Below, piece after piece: positions 16,264 to 23,782 of a stretch of DNA of 48,012 nt. The position numbers and the translations under genes are program-made. The notes under the pieces are model-generated. The model ran no database searches, was not told the DNA's origin, and worked only from the letters and a program-made list of their open reading frames with translations. Source of the stretch: Trichococcus palustris (lineage in GTDB: Bacteria; Bacillota; Bacilli; Lactobacillales; Aerococcaceae); contig NZ_FOTD01000019.1 of assembly GCF_900114465.1 (NCBI RefSeq), forward strand, positions 1-48,012, written 5' to 3'. The number at the start of each line of letters is the position of its first letter. The first letter of the stretch is position 1.

Positions 16264-17019
16264 TTAGGTTTCCTCCTTTTGCAAAGCCAACATACGAAAC
16301 GTCTCTAAAGCTAATGCGATTTGGTTCTGTTCGCCTTGCCGTGTCAATTCTTCCCCGTCGACGAACCGGCGTACCCCTTCCTCCGGAGCACCTTCAGGAG
16401 CAACGACGACATTCAATATAGAAGCAACCTGCATTCCCTTCAATCCGCCCAAGACAAATAAAGCCGCCGTTTCCATATCCGATCCGACTATGCCCTTGCC
16501 GCGCCAATAGGTGGTGAGCGCCTCTTCGCGGGCTGTATAGAAACTGTCGTGGCTACGCACGATGCCAAAGCGGTGCGGCATCTCCTTATGATCCGTAATC
16601 GCTTTCATAACCATCAACAACGACAAGTCCGCAACGGCTGGATAAACCGGTTCGACGTAGGCCTTGCTCGTTCCTTCATCCCGGACTGCCGCAGTGGCGA
16701 TAACCAAGTCACCCAGCTTCATTCCCGGCTGCAGCGCTCCGCAACTGCCGATGCGGATGATCCCTTTGATGCCGATTGCCGCTAATTCCTCGATTGCAAT
16801 CGCGGTAGATGGTCCGCCGATCCCCGAAGAGATGACCAATACTTTCGTTCCTTGATAATTGCCCATTACGCTTTTGTATTCGCGGTTAAACACCAGATCG
16901 ACCGGTTGCTCCAAAAATGCTTTGGCCCGTTCGACCCGCGCGGGATCTCCCGGCAACAAGGCATACGCCACGCCCAAATCAGCCGGCAACTGGATATGCG
17001 CTTGCAACGTTTTGTCCAT
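16264..17019 (-). CDS. Uridine phosphorylase family nucleoside phosphorylase
   Basis: 251 aa, normal size for hexameric nucleoside phosphorylases of the Udp/DeoD type. Visible are the phosphate loop LPGDPARVERAK, RIGSCGALQPGMKLGDLVIA, and GSDMETAALFVLGG, where the Met-Glu pair binds ribose. The Udp-type spacing and the RQGEQNQ stretch near the C-terminus favour uridine over purine substrates. It would release uracil and ribose 1-phosphate from nucleosides brought in by the ECF transporter. It is the first gene of the operon, with GGAAGG before the ATG. Confidence 0.88.
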   Translation of the reverse strand: MDKTLQAHIQLPADLGVAYALLPGDPARVERAKAFLEQPVDLVFNREYKSVMGNYQGTKVLVISSGIGGPSTAIAIEELAAIGIKGIIRIGSCGALQPGMKLGDLVIATAAVRDEGTSKAYVEPVYPAVADLSLLMVMKAITDHKEMPHRFGIVRSHDSFYTAREEALTTYWRGKGIVGSDMETAALFVLGGLKGMQVASILNVVVAPEGAPEEGVRRFVDGEELTRQGEQNQIALALETFRMLALQKEET

Positions 17020-17217
17020 TTTCCACCTTCCCTTCTGTACTCCCAGAAAAAAACGTCCTCATGAAAACAACCGGAAAAATCAAAATAATGATACCCTTAG
17101 CTAGCTAAAGTATAGCACAGAGCGAAACGAGAGGCATCGTTTAGCCCTAACGAAAAACAGCACGCATGGAAAAATCGAACATCCCACTGTTCAGAAAATA
17201 CCAGCTGCTAACGATGC

Positions 17218-17267
17218 AAAAAAATGCCCAATAAAACAGGCAATACAGCCTCTCTTATCGGACATTT
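17218..17267 (-). terminator. Terminator downstream of lrgAB
   Basis: On the minus strand AAATGTCCGATAA pairs imperfectly with TTTATTGGGCATTT, with an inner AGGC/GCCT stem, followed by seven T residues (plus-strand A run 17218-17224). It lies 20-70 nt after the lrgB stop. Confidence 0.6.
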
Positions 17268-17287
17268 TATCTAAACTAATTCTCTTA

Positions 17288-17986
17288 TCATTGGACCAGT
17301 TGGGCTGCCAGCGGAACCAAACCGACCATCATGATGCCGGAAACAACCATGGCCAAACTGCTCATGGCCCCTTGAAGTTCACTGGATTTCAATGCTTCTG
17401 ACGTACCGATGGCGTGCGATGCGGCCCCCATTGCAAGGCCCTTGGCGATCGGTTCTTCAATTTTCAATAGCTTGAACAGCGGGCCGGATATGACCGTCCC
17501 AAAAATACCGGCAAAAATGACGCCCGCCACGATGATGCCGCCTACCCCGCCGATCAATGCGGTCGTATCCAAGGCGATCGCCATCGTTATGGAACGCGCC
17601 AGCGTGGAGATCGTCGTGACACTATCCATCTTCAAGAACAGACCGAGGCTGACGATCGTCGCCAATCCGCTCGTCATACCGGCGAAACAACTGATGAGGA
17701 TCGCCCAACTGTTCTCCTTCAGTATTTTGAACTGTCGATAAACCGGAACGGCCATGCAGATGGTGGCAGGGGTCAATAAATCCGACAACAATTTGGCGCT
17801 GGTCTGAAAAGTGGGCACATCCACATCGAAGAACAATAAGAACAGAATGACCAGAATCGTTCCGATCAGCAACGGATTCATAAAGGCATAGGGCCATCTT
17901 TTATAGGCCGCCAAACCGATGACAAACGCTCCCAGACTGATGAAGATGCCTAAATATTTTGTCGTTTCGAGCAACTCATTGACCAT
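17288..17986 (-). CDS. lrgB: LrgB-family membrane protein
   Basis: 232 aa from the ATG at 17986, chosen because it overlaps the end of lrgA by 11 nt and drops a basic 7-residue lead. Multi-helix membrane protein with the family blocks SITMAIALDTTALIGGVGGI and GAASHAIGTSEAL. LrgAB/CidAB proteins have been linked to murein hydrolase control and, in B. subtilis and S. mutans, to pyruvate or by-product export/import. With no LytS/LytR pair nearby, its regulation is not visible. Confidence 0.9.
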   Translation of the reverse strand: MVNELLETTKYLGIFISLGAFVIGLAAYKRWPYAFMNPLLIGTILVILFLLFFDVDVPTFQTSAKLLSDLLTPATICMAVPVYRQFKILKENSWAILISCFAGMTSGLATIVSLGLFLKMDSVTTISTLARSITMAIALDTTALIGGVGGIIVAGVIFAGIFGTVISGPLFKLLKIEEPIAKGLAMGAASHAIGTSEALKSSELQGAMSSLAMVVSGIMMVGLVPLAAQLVQ

Positions 17987-18350
17987 TCGCTTCACCTCTT
18001 TTCCCATTCTTCCTTCTGATCAACCACTGTGCCAACAGGCCTGTCGTCGCCAGGATAACGAGTGTGGATCCGATGTTCACAACGATCCAGCTGGCCAAAT
18101 CCGCTGAAATTTGCCCATAGGCAGTGATAAAGCCGGCTCCACTGACCACAAACAGGGCTGGCATGATGCCCAATAATAGATCTGCGGCATTTTCCACTTG
18201 GTCCAGCTTCAAGACTCCGGTCAGCAAAGAAAGAAACAAGATCGCCATCCCGTAGATGCTGGCAGGGATGCTGAGCGGGATAAAAATAGCGAGTAGTTCG
18301 CTGATCGCCGAAATGGCGATGATAATGAAAAATTGCTTTAAATACTTCAT
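17976..18350 (-). CDS. lrgA: LrgA-family holin-like protein
   Basis: 124 aa with four predicted helices, including SIPASIYGMAILFLSLLTGVLKL, the LrgA/CidA hallmark. The last residues are basic (RRKNGKRGE), typical of the cytoplasmic tail. AAGGAGAG precedes the ATG. A TATGAT -10-like box near 18395 and a CCCCCT-N6-AGGGGG palindrome (18410-18427) form a likely promoter/operator about 45-75 nt upstream. Confidence 0.9.
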   Translation of the reverse strand: MKYLKQFFIIIAISAISELLAIFIPLSIPASIYGMAILFLSLLTGVLKLDQVENAADLLLGIMPALFVVSGAGFITAYGQISADLASWIVVNIGSTLVILATTGLLAQWLIRRKNGKRGEANGQ

Positions 18351-18447
18351 GTGCTCTCCTTAAATAATATTGATTTTTTTAAAATAACAGCTCTATCATA
18401 CCAATAATTCCCCCTAAAGTAAGGGGGTTTCCTGCATTTATGTACAT

Positions 18448-18502
18448 AAAAAACGCCGCCGCTGAAGGACACTGCCTAAACAGTGCCGCTTCAGCGGCGG
18501 CG
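18448..18502 (-). terminator. Very strong terminator ending a short transcript upstream of lrgA
   Basis: CGCCGCCGCTGAAG (18454-18467) pairs perfectly with CTTCAGCGGCGGCG (18489-18502). An inner CACTG/CAGTG stem (18470-18474, 18481-18485) continues it. On the minus strand it is followed by TTTTTT. It ends just upstream of the lrgA promoter region, closing a transcript that begins downstream of the thioredoxin-like gene. Confidence 0.85.
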
Positions 18503-18594
18503 TCGATCTCTTCGTCCCCCCATCCGTCTCGACGGATGAGGGATAGTGACTCGTTATTATCCGCAAACAGGTCAGCCGGCACAAAAGTGACGAA

Positions 18595-18669
18595 TTAGTT
18601 CTTGCTCTTCAAATAAAGATAACGAGTGGAAAGCAGCAACGAAATGATGGTGGAGGTGAATCCCCCCAC
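18595..18669 (-). CDS. Candidate 24-aa hydrophobic/basic peptide (toxin-like)
   Basis: A GTG-started frame (18667-18669) with AAAGG about 9 nt upstream encodes 24 residues. They start VGGFTSTIISLLL and end STRYLYLKSKN: a short membrane-spanning stretch with a basic tail, the profile of type I toxin peptides. The codons around STRY contain ACTCGTTAT, which is the exact complement of ATAACGAGT in the 3' part of the same transcript (plus positions 18549-18557 and 18621-18629 region), so the coding RNA may fold back on its own tail. A strong terminator follows. No homologue can be confirmed here; this may instead be a small regulatory RNA. Confidence 0.35.
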   Translation of the reverse strand: MGGFTSTIISLLLSTRYLYLKSKN

Positions 18670-18706
18670 CCCCTTAAACCTTTACTTACAGTTTACACCA
18701 CCAACC

Positions 18707-18738
18707 AAAAAATAGGCTAAAAAAATAAGAAGAGCCTA
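18707..18738 (-). terminator. Terminator of the thioredoxin-like gene
   Basis: Minus strand TAGGCT...AGCCTA stem (18733-18738 with 18713-18718) followed by six T residues (plus A run 18707-18712). Confidence 0.55.
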
Positions 18739-18768
18739 GGCAAAGTGCCCAGATCCCTCCATATGCAT

Positions 18769-19098
18769 TCAGTAATTATCGACGATCCGTTTAAATTGAC
18801 GATGCAGATCGTCCATCACGACAAAACGAGCTTCGCGGATCATTTCTTTGCCTTCGACAAACAGGAGGAGTGCAGGCGCCGTGAGGACGCTGAATTCTCC
18901 GGCCACTGCAGGAATGCTGTCCGCATTCACCTGAATCGGTTTGATGCCGGGAAATTCTTCCAATATATCCTGCACTTGCGGCTGCACGGCGTGGCAGACA
19001 CCGCAGTTATCCCTGGAAATGTACACAAACGTGAAGCGATTATCCTTTATATATTGTCTTACTTCTTCGATGGAAGAAGCTTGGCGGAACGTGTTCAT
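18769..19098 (-). CDS. Thioredoxin-family protein
   Basis: 109 aa, one thioredoxin fold. The redox site is C32-G-V-C35, and TAPALLLF near residue 73 supplies the cis-proline. It lacks the WCGPC of the main thioredoxin and resembles the YtpP/YdfQ-type accessory thioredoxins of Firmicutes. There is no signal peptide, so it is cytoplasmic. It is a single-gene unit with its own terminator. Its client is unknown. Confidence 0.85.
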   Translation of the reverse strand: MNTFRQASSIEEVRQYIKDNRFTFVYISRDNCGVCHAVQPQVQDILEEFPGIKPIQVNADSIPAVAGEFSVLTAPALLLFVEGKEMIREARFVVMDDLHRQFKRIVDNY

Positions 19099-19395
19099 TG
19101 CTATCCTTCTCTCCCGGTTCTAAATTTCCACCCCAGTATAACACGGTTCAAGGCAGGAAGTCGTGTTTGCAGATTGACAATACAGGCAGACTTTTTCTCA
19201 TTGAAGAAACACGCCACCGGACCATGAAAAGCTGCGGGATCCCATTTTGACGCACCCCACAGCCGATTTTTCCTTTTATGCCGTTACATCCCTGAACTTG
19301 GCCCACGTAGTCGGCCATACATAAATCCACCCTGCCTTCTAAGTTGAACTCACGCTTTGAAAACGCTATACTGAGAGCAAAAGGAGGTTTTATTT
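19099..19395. promoter_or_regulatory. Intergenic region with promoter for the pRiA4b-like gene
   Basis: TTGAAC (19344-19349), 17-nt spacer, TATACT (19367-19372), then AGGAGG before the ATG at 19396. The spacer/-10 overlap TGAAAACGCTATAC, a weak cre match (12/14). The rest of the gap (19110-19340) shows no gene or clear hairpin. Confidence 0.55.
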
Positions 19396-19923
19396 ATGAT
19401 TTACGAACTCAGGGTGACGTTATTGGATGTAGGGATACCCGTGTGGCGCGACCTTCAAATGGACAGCGATGCCACTTTCTCGGATCTCCATTTTTCGCTT
19501 CAGAGCGCCTTCAATTGGCTGGATATCGAACCGCACCACTTCATTGTTGCCCAATCGAAAGCCGAAATCGACGAAGATGGCTACCTGAAGGACCACTTCC
19601 AAAAAGAGGGCGATGCCGTCGTCTATACTTACAACTTCGACACCGACTGGAAACACGAAATCGTGCTGCGGAAAATACTGGATCCCAATCCGGAAACCGT
19701 CTACCCCATCTGCGTTGGGGCAGAAAACCTGGCGCCCGATGAAGATCATACCCGGGCAGAAATTTTGGACGGGACCATCCACTTAGCCTACAAAGATTCC
19801 AAAGAAATCATCGCATCCATCAACGAGGAGTTGAGCTATCTGCACAGCGAAGCCTTCGGTTCCGATGAGGATAGCGAAGACGATTGGGAAGAGGAATGGG
19901 AGGACGATGGCGGGCATCCATAA
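19396..19923 (+). CDS. Plasmid pRiA4b ORF-3-like family protein
   Basis: 175 aa. The opening YELRVTLLDVGIPVWRDLQM, the middle FSDLHFSLQSAFNWLD and the YTYNFDTDWKHEIVLRKIL block are characteristic of the pRiA4b ORF-3 family, also annotated as an IS1096-passenger-like protein. The C-terminus is an acidic tail (DDWEEEWEDD). The molecular function of the family is not established. It is monocistronic with its own promoter and a perfect terminator. Confidence 0.85.
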   Translation: MIYELRVTLLDVGIPVWRDLQMDSDATFSDLHFSLQSAFNWLDIEPHHFIVAQSKAEIDEDGYLKDHFQKEGDAVVYTYNFDTDWKHEIVLRKILDPNPETVYPICVGAENLAPDEDHTRAEILDGTIHLAYKDSKEIIASINEELSYLHSEAFGSDEDSEDDWEEEWEDDGGHP

Positions 19924-19958
19924 TCCGCCATGCCGATCGCTCAAATAGATACACAAAC

Positions 19959-20003
19959 GAGGGTGAGCCATAAATCATGAAAATTGATTTATGGCTCACC
20001 CTC
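19959..20003. terminator. Perfect 19-bp hairpin terminator (repeat-family member)
   Basis: GAGGGTGAGCCATAAATCA (19959-19977) and its exact complement (19985-20003) around a 7-nt loop, followed by TTTCT. A closely related hairpin lies at 45519-45559, including the CAT.A.AA.TG loop region, so this looks like a dispersed terminator repeat. Confidence 0.8.
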
Positions 20004-20106
20004 TTTCTATAAAACGTCACCGTTTTTTAATCGGGCCCCAAAATTCTGAACCCCTGTCTACACCGCGCATCCAATTCAATAAAGCTGGCGGAGAATACCT
20101 TATTAT

Positions 20107-21372
20107 TTATTCGTTGCTATCCCCAGCAATTCGGTTCAAACCGAATTCCCCCACGCCTTCTGCTGTTCTTCTTTCCGATCGTTTCTCTTCTATGATGTAG
20201 GTGCCGACAAAGGCCAGCAGGAAGATGATTGCCACGATGACGGCGCTCATACCCGCAAAAATGCCGAACACATCCGATAACGCTCCTGTGACCATCGGCA
20301 TGATAATGGAGCCTACACCACCGATGACCAACAGAGTGCCCAGAGCCATTGGATAAGTCTGCAAGGTTTTCCCGACAGCAGCGATGATTGTCGGATAGAC
20401 GCCCGCCATCGAAAAGCCTATCCCAAAAATAGCAAACGTGATCAACCTGACGTTGGTTGTGGACAACAGCAGCAAATAGAAAACCGCAGTCCCGGAACAG
20501 GTAAGCAACAACAGGGTGCCCTTCTTCAACCAATCGCCATAGAAGGCACAAAGCAGCCTGCCTGCTAGCATCGCCACCCAGAGGAGCGAAGCGAGGACTT
20601 GGGCATATTCCGTCGTCATCAAGTTGGAATCAACAAAATATTTGACCATCCAGCCATTGATGCACGCCTCTGCGCCCAGATAAAAGAAAAGAATACCCGC
20701 ACCGATCCAAAAACTTTTCAGTTTCAGGAAAGCATAGGAAGTCGCGTTCGGATTTTTCACCGTTCTATCGGCAATCTTCATCCTCGAAAAAAGGAGCATG
20801 GACAGAAAGGCCAAAACAATGATCACTCCCGATGCCACCTTCCAGCCTGCCTCCCCGAATAACCGAGATGAAAAAATAACCAAAAACGGTGCGCACAATG
20901 CCCCTACGGCAAAGATGCTGTGCAGAAAACTCAAGGCGGCCGGACTGCTGTCCGATACCTCATTGACTACGCTATTGTTGAAATTGGAAATGCTTCCCCG
21001 GCTGATGCCGATGAACAGGAAGGCCAAAATCAGCAAAACAGGGTTCCCGGTGATCATCATGATGGAAAAGCCCAAAATGACGAACGTGCACAGAAAGATG
21101 ATTGCTTTTTTTCTGCCCAGATAGACAGGAAGAATCCCTGCCAGGAAGCCTGCGCCTAGGTTCCCTAGTGAATGGGCGGAGAGCAACGTGCCGCTTACGG
21201 TATTGCTCAATCCATACGCATCGCTTATCAGCGGCAGGAATGAGCCCAAAATCATCGCATACAACCCATTCACAGCAAATACGAAGAAACAACAAAGCAA
21301 GATGTACCTCTCTTGTTTGTCCAATTTAGAATAAAATGTCTGCTTTCCCAATCCCTGCACACGCTCCTCCAT
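20107..21372 (-). CDS. MFS transporter (FHS/sugar-like)
   Basis: 421 aa with 12 predicted helices. The loop LPVYLGRKKAI between helices 2 and 3 is the MFS signature, and the N-terminal layout GLYAMILGSFLPLISDAYGL resembles fucose/sugar-type permeases. The ATG at 21372 has no good ribosome site; an alternative start lies downstream of the GGAGGAG that falls inside the first codons. It is a single-gene unit, and no neighbour indicates the substrate. Confidence 0.82.
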   Translation of the reverse strand: MEERVQGLGKQTFYSKLDKQERYILLCCFFVFAVNGLYAMILGSFLPLISDAYGLSNTVSGTLLSAHSLGNLGAGFLAGILPVYLGRKKAIIFLCTFVILGFSIMMITGNPVLLILAFLFIGISRGSISNFNNSVVNEVSDSSPAALSFLHSIFAVGALCAPFLVIFSSRLFGEAGWKVASGVIIVLAFLSMLLFSRMKIADRTVKNPNATSYAFLKLKSFWIGAGILFFYLGAEACINGWMVKYFVDSNLMTTEYAQVLASLLWVAMLAGRLLCAFYGDWLKKGTLLLLTCSGTAVFYLLLLSTTNVRLITFAIFGIGFSMAGVYPTIIAAVGKTLQTYPMALGTLLVIGGVGSIIMPMVTGALSDVFGIFAGMSAVIVAIIFLLAFVGTYIIEEKRSERRTAEGVGEFGLNRIAGDSNE

Positions 21373-21508
21373 CACATTTTTTTACTGCTCGCACTTAAAA
21401 TACTTTCTCATACGTTCTTGCCACTATCATACCGTAAATGTTCCTTGGAATGGATTATTTCTTTCCAAATGATCAGCAGAAACCTACCCGAAAAAAACGA
21501 GCACTGTA

Positions 21509-21550
21509 AAGAACAGCGTTTTGACAGATGGTTGTCGGGACGCTGTTCTT
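21509..21550 (-). terminator. Hairpin after the histidine kinase gene
   Basis: AAGAACAGCG (21509-21518) pairs with CGCTGTTCTT (21541-21550), with an inner GACA/TGTC stem. On the minus strand a T-rich stretch follows. It separates the two-component operon from the MFS gene. Confidence 0.5.
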
Positions 21551-21612
21551 CACTTAATTATGGTTGATGCGCACTGCGAAATAAGGCACGCTGGCCTCCT
21601 TCACAAAATCGG

Positions 21613-22953
21613 TCAGCTCTTCGTCATCGGGAAGCGGATAAAGAATGTCGTTCCCTTTCCTATAATGCTTTCCACTTTGATTTCCCCGTTATGCGCATGC
21701 ATGATATCCTGGCAGATGGCCAAACCTAAACCCGTCCCCCCGCTTTCGCGCGAGCGATCGGTATCGATGCGGTAGAAACGATCGAAGATGAGCGGCAGAT
21801 GCTCCTTGGCAATGCCATCCCCGTAATCGGTGATCGCCATGACGACTTTTTCATTTTCTTGGTAGGTGCGGATCGTGATCGGCGTCTTCTGGTCGGAATG
21901 GAAAATGGCATTCTGGACGATGTTCAAAATGACCTGTTCTATTTTCTTGCGGTTCATCAAAACATTCGGCACTATGCCTAGCGTCAGCTTCAATTCCCGG
22001 CCTTCCTGGATCATCCTCAGCAAGGGCAAAAGGTCCTGCAGAACCTCATTCAGGTTCAGGTCGGTTTTCCCCATCTGCACCTTCCGATCCAACTTTGATA
22101 ATTCCAACAGTTCGTTCACAATATACGTCAACCGTTTCGTCTGATTGAGCATGCTCTCCAGCGAATAACGGATCTTCTCGGGGTTATCCAGTTTCCCCCG
22201 CAACAGAATTTCCGAATAACCCTGGATTGTCGTCAGCGGTGTCTTTAATTCGTGGGAAGCATCGGAAACGAATTGCTGCAGCTTACGCTGATTCTCTTCA
22301 AGGGCTTGAAAAGAATCATGCAGCCTCACTTTCAGCTCGTTAGTCGAATCGACCAGTTTGGCTATATCCGCTTGAGCATCGGCGATAACAATCGGCTCAT
22401 CCAAATTGGCGACAGAAACTTCAGAAACCGATGCAATGACAAGATCCAAGGGAGCCAACGTTTTCCTCAACATGCGTCGATAGAACCGCCAGGCCAACAA
22501 CAGAATCACTATGCTGGCAATCACGTAAATGATCAGCTGCGTAAGCATCAACTCCAGCGACTCGTGGATGGAATAGCTGACTTCAATCGTCCCGATTGCT
22601 TTCCCTTTGTAGTAAATAGGTTCGGTGTACGTTGCGATCTGTTTATCCTTTAAAAACAAGCGATTGATGTGGATCATTTGCTTTTCTCCGGAACTCGCAT
22701 AAAAAATGACGTTCGCATCCGAAAGGATATTCTCAGCCAGCTCTGTCGCTTTTTTAGTCAACAGCGGTCCTTCACCGAGTAGATCGGTGGTCTGCTGCAG
22801 GTCCCGCAGATAGCTGGCCACTTCCATTTTCCTTTGATTTTCCGTATAGAGATAAATCAAGGTTGTCTGCAAAAAACCGATGATCACCAGAAACAGCAGC
22901 AACAACTGCATGCTGCGCTGGAACAGTTGTCTGTTCAGGTTTTTCATTTTCAT
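21613..22953 (-). CDS. Membrane sensor histidine kinase
   Basis: 446 aa. Helix 1 spans about 15-36, an extracellular region runs about 37-135, and helix 2 spans about 138-157. A HAMP-like linker follows to about 215. HisKA carries H234 in SDASHELKTPL; the ATPase domain has NIVQNAIFHS (N box), DYGDGIA (G1) and GGTGLGLAI (G2). The ATG overlaps the response regulator stop by 4 nt. The pair lies divergently from the flavocytochrome and cytochrome-b5-like lipoprotein genes, which are its likely targets; the signal could be envelope redox state or a metal (inference). Confidence 0.93.
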   Translation of the reverse strand: MKMKNLNRQLFQRSMQLLLLFLVIIGFLQTTLIYLYTENQRKMEVASYLRDLQQTTDLLGEGPLLTKKATELAENILSDANVIFYASSGEKQMIHINRLFLKDKQIATYTEPIYYKGKAIGTIEVSYSIHESLELMLTQLIIYVIASIVILLLAWRFYRRMLRKTLAPLDLVIASVSEVSVANLDEPIVIADAQADIAKLVDSTNELKVRLHDSFQALEENQRKLQQFVSDASHELKTPLTTIQGYSEILLRGKLDNPEKIRYSLESMLNQTKRLTYIVNELLELSKLDRKVQMGKTDLNLNEVLQDLLPLLRMIQEGRELKLTLGIVPNVLMNRKKIEQVILNIVQNAIFHSDQKTPITIRTYQENEKVVMAITDYGDGIAKEHLPLIFDRFYRIDTDRSRESGGTGLGLAICQDIMHAHNGEIKVESIIGKGTTFFIRFPMTKS

Positions 22954-23633
22954 CCTTCCACATCCAATTTGTAGCCGAATCCGCGTTCGGTTTTGATGTA
23001 ACGGTGCTCCGTATCCTGCAGTTTTTCCCTTAAGTTGCGGATGTACACTTCCACCACATTCGAACTACTGAAATAATCATAGCCCCAGACCTGATTCATG
23101 ATGGTTTCTTTTGAGACGACGATGTTGACATTATCGAACAACAGACACATCAATTTATACTCAGTCGGGGTCAAATCAAGCTTTTCATTCTCGAACATAA
23201 TTTCATGGCGGGCATCGTCGACGGAAAAGGGCCCTTTGCGGACGACTGTGTTCTTCTGCGGGAACCGGCTGTTCAAGCGGATCTCCATCCGCGTCAGTAG
23301 CTCCAGAAAACTGAAGGGCTTGGCCAGATAATCATCCGCCCCGATCTTCAAGCCTTTTACGGTATCTTCCGCTTGGTCCTTCGCGGTCAGCATGATGACG
23401 ACGACTTCATATTTCTGCTTCAGCATGCGACAACATTCATAGCCGTCCATGCCCGGCATCATCACATCCAAAATGACGATGTCAAAGGGATTTTGATGCA
23501 TTTTCGTCAATGCCGTCAAGCCGTCTTTTGCGGTTTCGACGCTGTATCCTTCATCTTCCAACCCCATCGTTAAAAAATCGCGGATGCTCTGTTCGTCATC
23601 CACCACCAAAACACGTGTTTGTTTCCCGTTCAT
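22950..23633 (-). CDS. OmpR/PhoB-family response regulator
   Basis: 227 aa from the ATG at 23633, chosen because AGAGGTG precedes it; a GTG three codons upstream is the alternative. The receiver domain has the acidic pocket DDE (12-14), the phosphorylated D56 in IVILDVMMPGMDG, T83 and the Lys of YLAKPFSF. The C-terminal winged helix (about 130-225) includes the typical LTPTEYKLMCLLFDN and VVEVYIRNLREKL. Proteins of this type bind tandem direct repeats spaced about one helical turn; exactly such repeats occur at 23697-23729. Confidence 0.93.
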   Translation of the reverse strand: MNGKQTRVLVVDDEQSIRDFLTMGLEDEGYSVETAKDGLTALTKMHQNPFDIVILDVMMPGMDGYECCRMLKQKYEVVVIMLTAKDQAEDTVKGLKIGADDYLAKPFSFLELLTRMEIRLNSRFPQKNTVVRKGPFSVDDARHEIMFENEKLDLTPTEYKLMCLLFDNVNIVVSKETIMNQVWGYDYFSSSNVVEVYIRNLREKLQDTEHRYIKTERGFGYKLDVEG

Positions 23634-23696
23634 TGCGTTCACCTCTTTGTCTTATTGTAGCACGCTTCCACTGGCTAATAGAACGGAAAATGTCAT

Positions 23697-23751
23697 CTTC
23701 AGCTAATCTTCAGCTTAACTTCATGCAACCCTAAACTTTCTTCTCTATACT
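23697..23751 (+). promoter_or_regulatory. Triple 11-bp direct repeat and promoter of the flavocytochrome operon
   Basis: Three head-to-tail 11-mers lie without gaps: CTTCAGCTAAT (23697-23707), CTTCAGCTTAA (23708-23718), CTTCATGCAAC (23719-23729). The -10 is TATACT (23746-23751). The third repeat covers the position of a poor -35, the class II layout of an OmpR-type activator. Confidence 0.65.
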
Positions 23752-23782
23752 GAATATAAATAAGAAACCGGAGGAAATGCCT

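Noticed and set aside
18379-18582. 67-codon minus-strand frame covering the GC-rich terminator
   Set aside because: It runs through a near-perfect terminator stem and has no family features.
18643-18714. Plus-strand ATG frame opposite the toxin-like peptide (proline-rich, reads about 23 codons)
   Set aside because: Weak ribosome site and low-complexity C-rich content; it looks like the shadow of the opposite-strand hairpin.
22272-22330. Apparent repeats inside the histidine kinase gene
   Set aside because: They encode the normal H-box and coiled linker; no separate element.
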